Source: Chitinophaga sp. YR573
Lineage (GTDB): Bacteria > Bacteroidota > Bacteroidia > Chitinophagales > Chitinophagaceae
Direction: 5' to 3'
Assembly (NCBI RefSeq): GCF_900110995.1
Contig: NZ_FOJF01000001.1
Span: 1,629,199 to 1,693,198 of the forward strand
Length of the DNA: 64,000 nt
In this document: piece by piece, positions 63,181-64,000 of the stretch
How the letters are laid out: each line of letters begins with the position of its first letter
Position numbering within the stretch: the stretch's first letter is position 1
Notes under the pieces: model-generated
Database searches by the model: none
Seen by the model: the letters and a program-made list of their open reading frames with translations, nothing else
Told to the model about the DNA's origin: nothing
Made by a program: the position numbers and the translations under genes

Positions 63181-64000
63181 ATGATGATCAAAAACAGCTT
63201 TTTTTCTCTCGCTCTGCTAACCATCTCATCCCTGGGCATGGCTCAGGAAAGGTCCTACACGCCAAAGAATGCACATGCACATAATGACTATGAACATCCT
63301 ATTCCATTCTTAACTGCTTACTATCGTAACTTTGGTTCTATAGAAGCAGATGTATATGAAAGAAACGGACAACTACTTGTTGCTCATGAAGAGAAAGATA
63401 TAGTCCCTGATCGTTCCCTGGAAGCCTTGTATCTGCAACCATTAAAAAAGGTTATTCAGAAAAACGGTGGTACTGCGTATAAGAATAGCCGTGATACCTT
63501 ACAGCTGCTGATAGATTTTAAAACTGTTGGTATTCCTACTATAAAAGCATTGATAGCTATCCTGGATAAATATCCGGAGATCAGTAAAAACCCTACTGTA
63601 ATGGTGGTGATCAGTGGAGATCAACCGGCACCGGCGTTATGGTCACAATACCCTGCTTATATTCATTTTGATGGTAAACGCAGTCTGCGGTATACACTGG
63701 TACAGGCGTTACGTATTCCTTTGTACAGTGAGGATATTAAAGCATTTACTACCTGGAATGGCAAAGGGATTATTGTGAAAGCTGAAAAGGACCATATTCA
63801 GCATTGGATAGATAGTGTACATACTGCCGGTAAAAAAATACGCATCTGGGGTGCTGCTGATAATGTGAATACCTGGAAGACACAGATGAATATGGGGGCT
63901 GATTATATCGGCACTGATAAAGTAGAAATGTTATCTGACTTTTTAACTAACCGTGCAAGCCACGAGTATAACGGAACAACTGCTCCTCATGCTATCTATA
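63181..64000 (+). CDS. GDPD/PI-PLC-like (AIM6-type) secreted phosphodiesterase, partial
   Basis: The frame opens at ATG 63181 and runs off the right edge with 273 codons visible. A signal peptide (~1-20, ending MAQE) is followed by NAHAHNDYEHPIPF and GSIEADVYERNGQLLVAHEEKD, where His, Asn, Glu, Asp and a second His match the catalytic metal site of glycerophosphodiester phosphodiesterase/PI-PLC-like TIM barrels. Later IDFKTVG and IRIWGAADN are barrel strands. It belongs to the AIM6-like branch. The C terminus is outside the window. Confidence 0.85.
   Translation, partial: MMIKNSFFSLALLTISSLGMAQERSYTPKNAHAHNDYEHPIPFLTAYYRNFGSIEADVYERNGQLLVAHEEKDIVPDRSLEALYLQPLKKVIQKNGGTAYKNSRDTLQLLIDFKTVGIPTIKALIAILDKYPEISKNPTVMVVISGDQPAPALWSQYPAYIHFDGKRSLRYTLVQALRIPLYSEDIKAFTTWNGKGIIVKAEKDHIQHWIDSVHTAGKKIRIWGAADNVNTWKTQMNMGADYIGTDKVEMLSDFLTNRASHEYNGTTAPHAIY

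Overview
The window looks like chromosomal DNA of a Bacteroidota bacterium, most likely a Chitinophagaceae member close to Chitinophaga. The evidence is two SusC/SusD pairs, an ECF sigma/FecR module, FG-GAP lipoproteins, a very long SecA with a C-terminal SEC-C zinc motif, TAnnTTTG-type -7 boxes, few Shine-Dalgarno sequences, and moderate GC with AT-rich spacers. The genus is inferred from gene content alone.

Layout. Positions 1-309 hold the start of a TauE/SafE permease. Positions 651-7413 hold a complete six-gene ebo cluster (eboA to eboF, minus strand), a conserved metabolite-traffic cluster whose chemistry is still not settled. Upstream are a cytochrome c/FG-GAP lipoprotein (7736-9226), a zeta-toxin-like kinase overlapping a small gene (9295-10045), and a SusD/SusC pair (10129-15202). 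Next come a 147-bp inverted-repeat element (15665-15811), a PrfH-RtcB rRNA-repair pair (15841-17859) and a TMEM220-type protein.

Positions 18614-27576 form a keto-sugar type catabolic cluster: MFS transporter, Gfo/Idh/MocA oxidoreductase, TIM-barrel isomerase, cytochrome c, DUF1080 protein, a ThuA protein, and a giant ThuA-sugar dehydrogenase-PKD-cytochrome lipoprotein. A terminator-like hairpin splits it in two. Positions 27983-31929 carry two paralogous GT2 glycosyltransferases on opposite strands, enclosing a polytopic membrane protein and a methyltransferase.

From 32643 come housekeeping and mixed genes: secA, a CAP lipoprotein, a GH12 glucanase, deoC-SPOR-M20 peptidase, an ABC/GntR(YtrA) operon with a perfect palindromic operator, a secreted unknown, nitronate monooxygenase with a nucleotidyltransferase, and glyA. 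A nested palindrome array (47472-47653) separates glyA from a LytS/LytTR two-component plus ABC-2 exporter operon. An FAD-dependent protein and a DUF3127 protein with an SSB-like tail follow.

Genes are all minus from 47657 to 54253 and all plus from dnaA (54829) to the end, so the dnaA-upstream gap is a reasonable but unproven oriC candidate. The right end is a cell-surface-signalling unit: ECF sigma, FecR, STN-bearing SusC, SusD, then a truncated GDPD/PI-PLC-like secreted enzyme.
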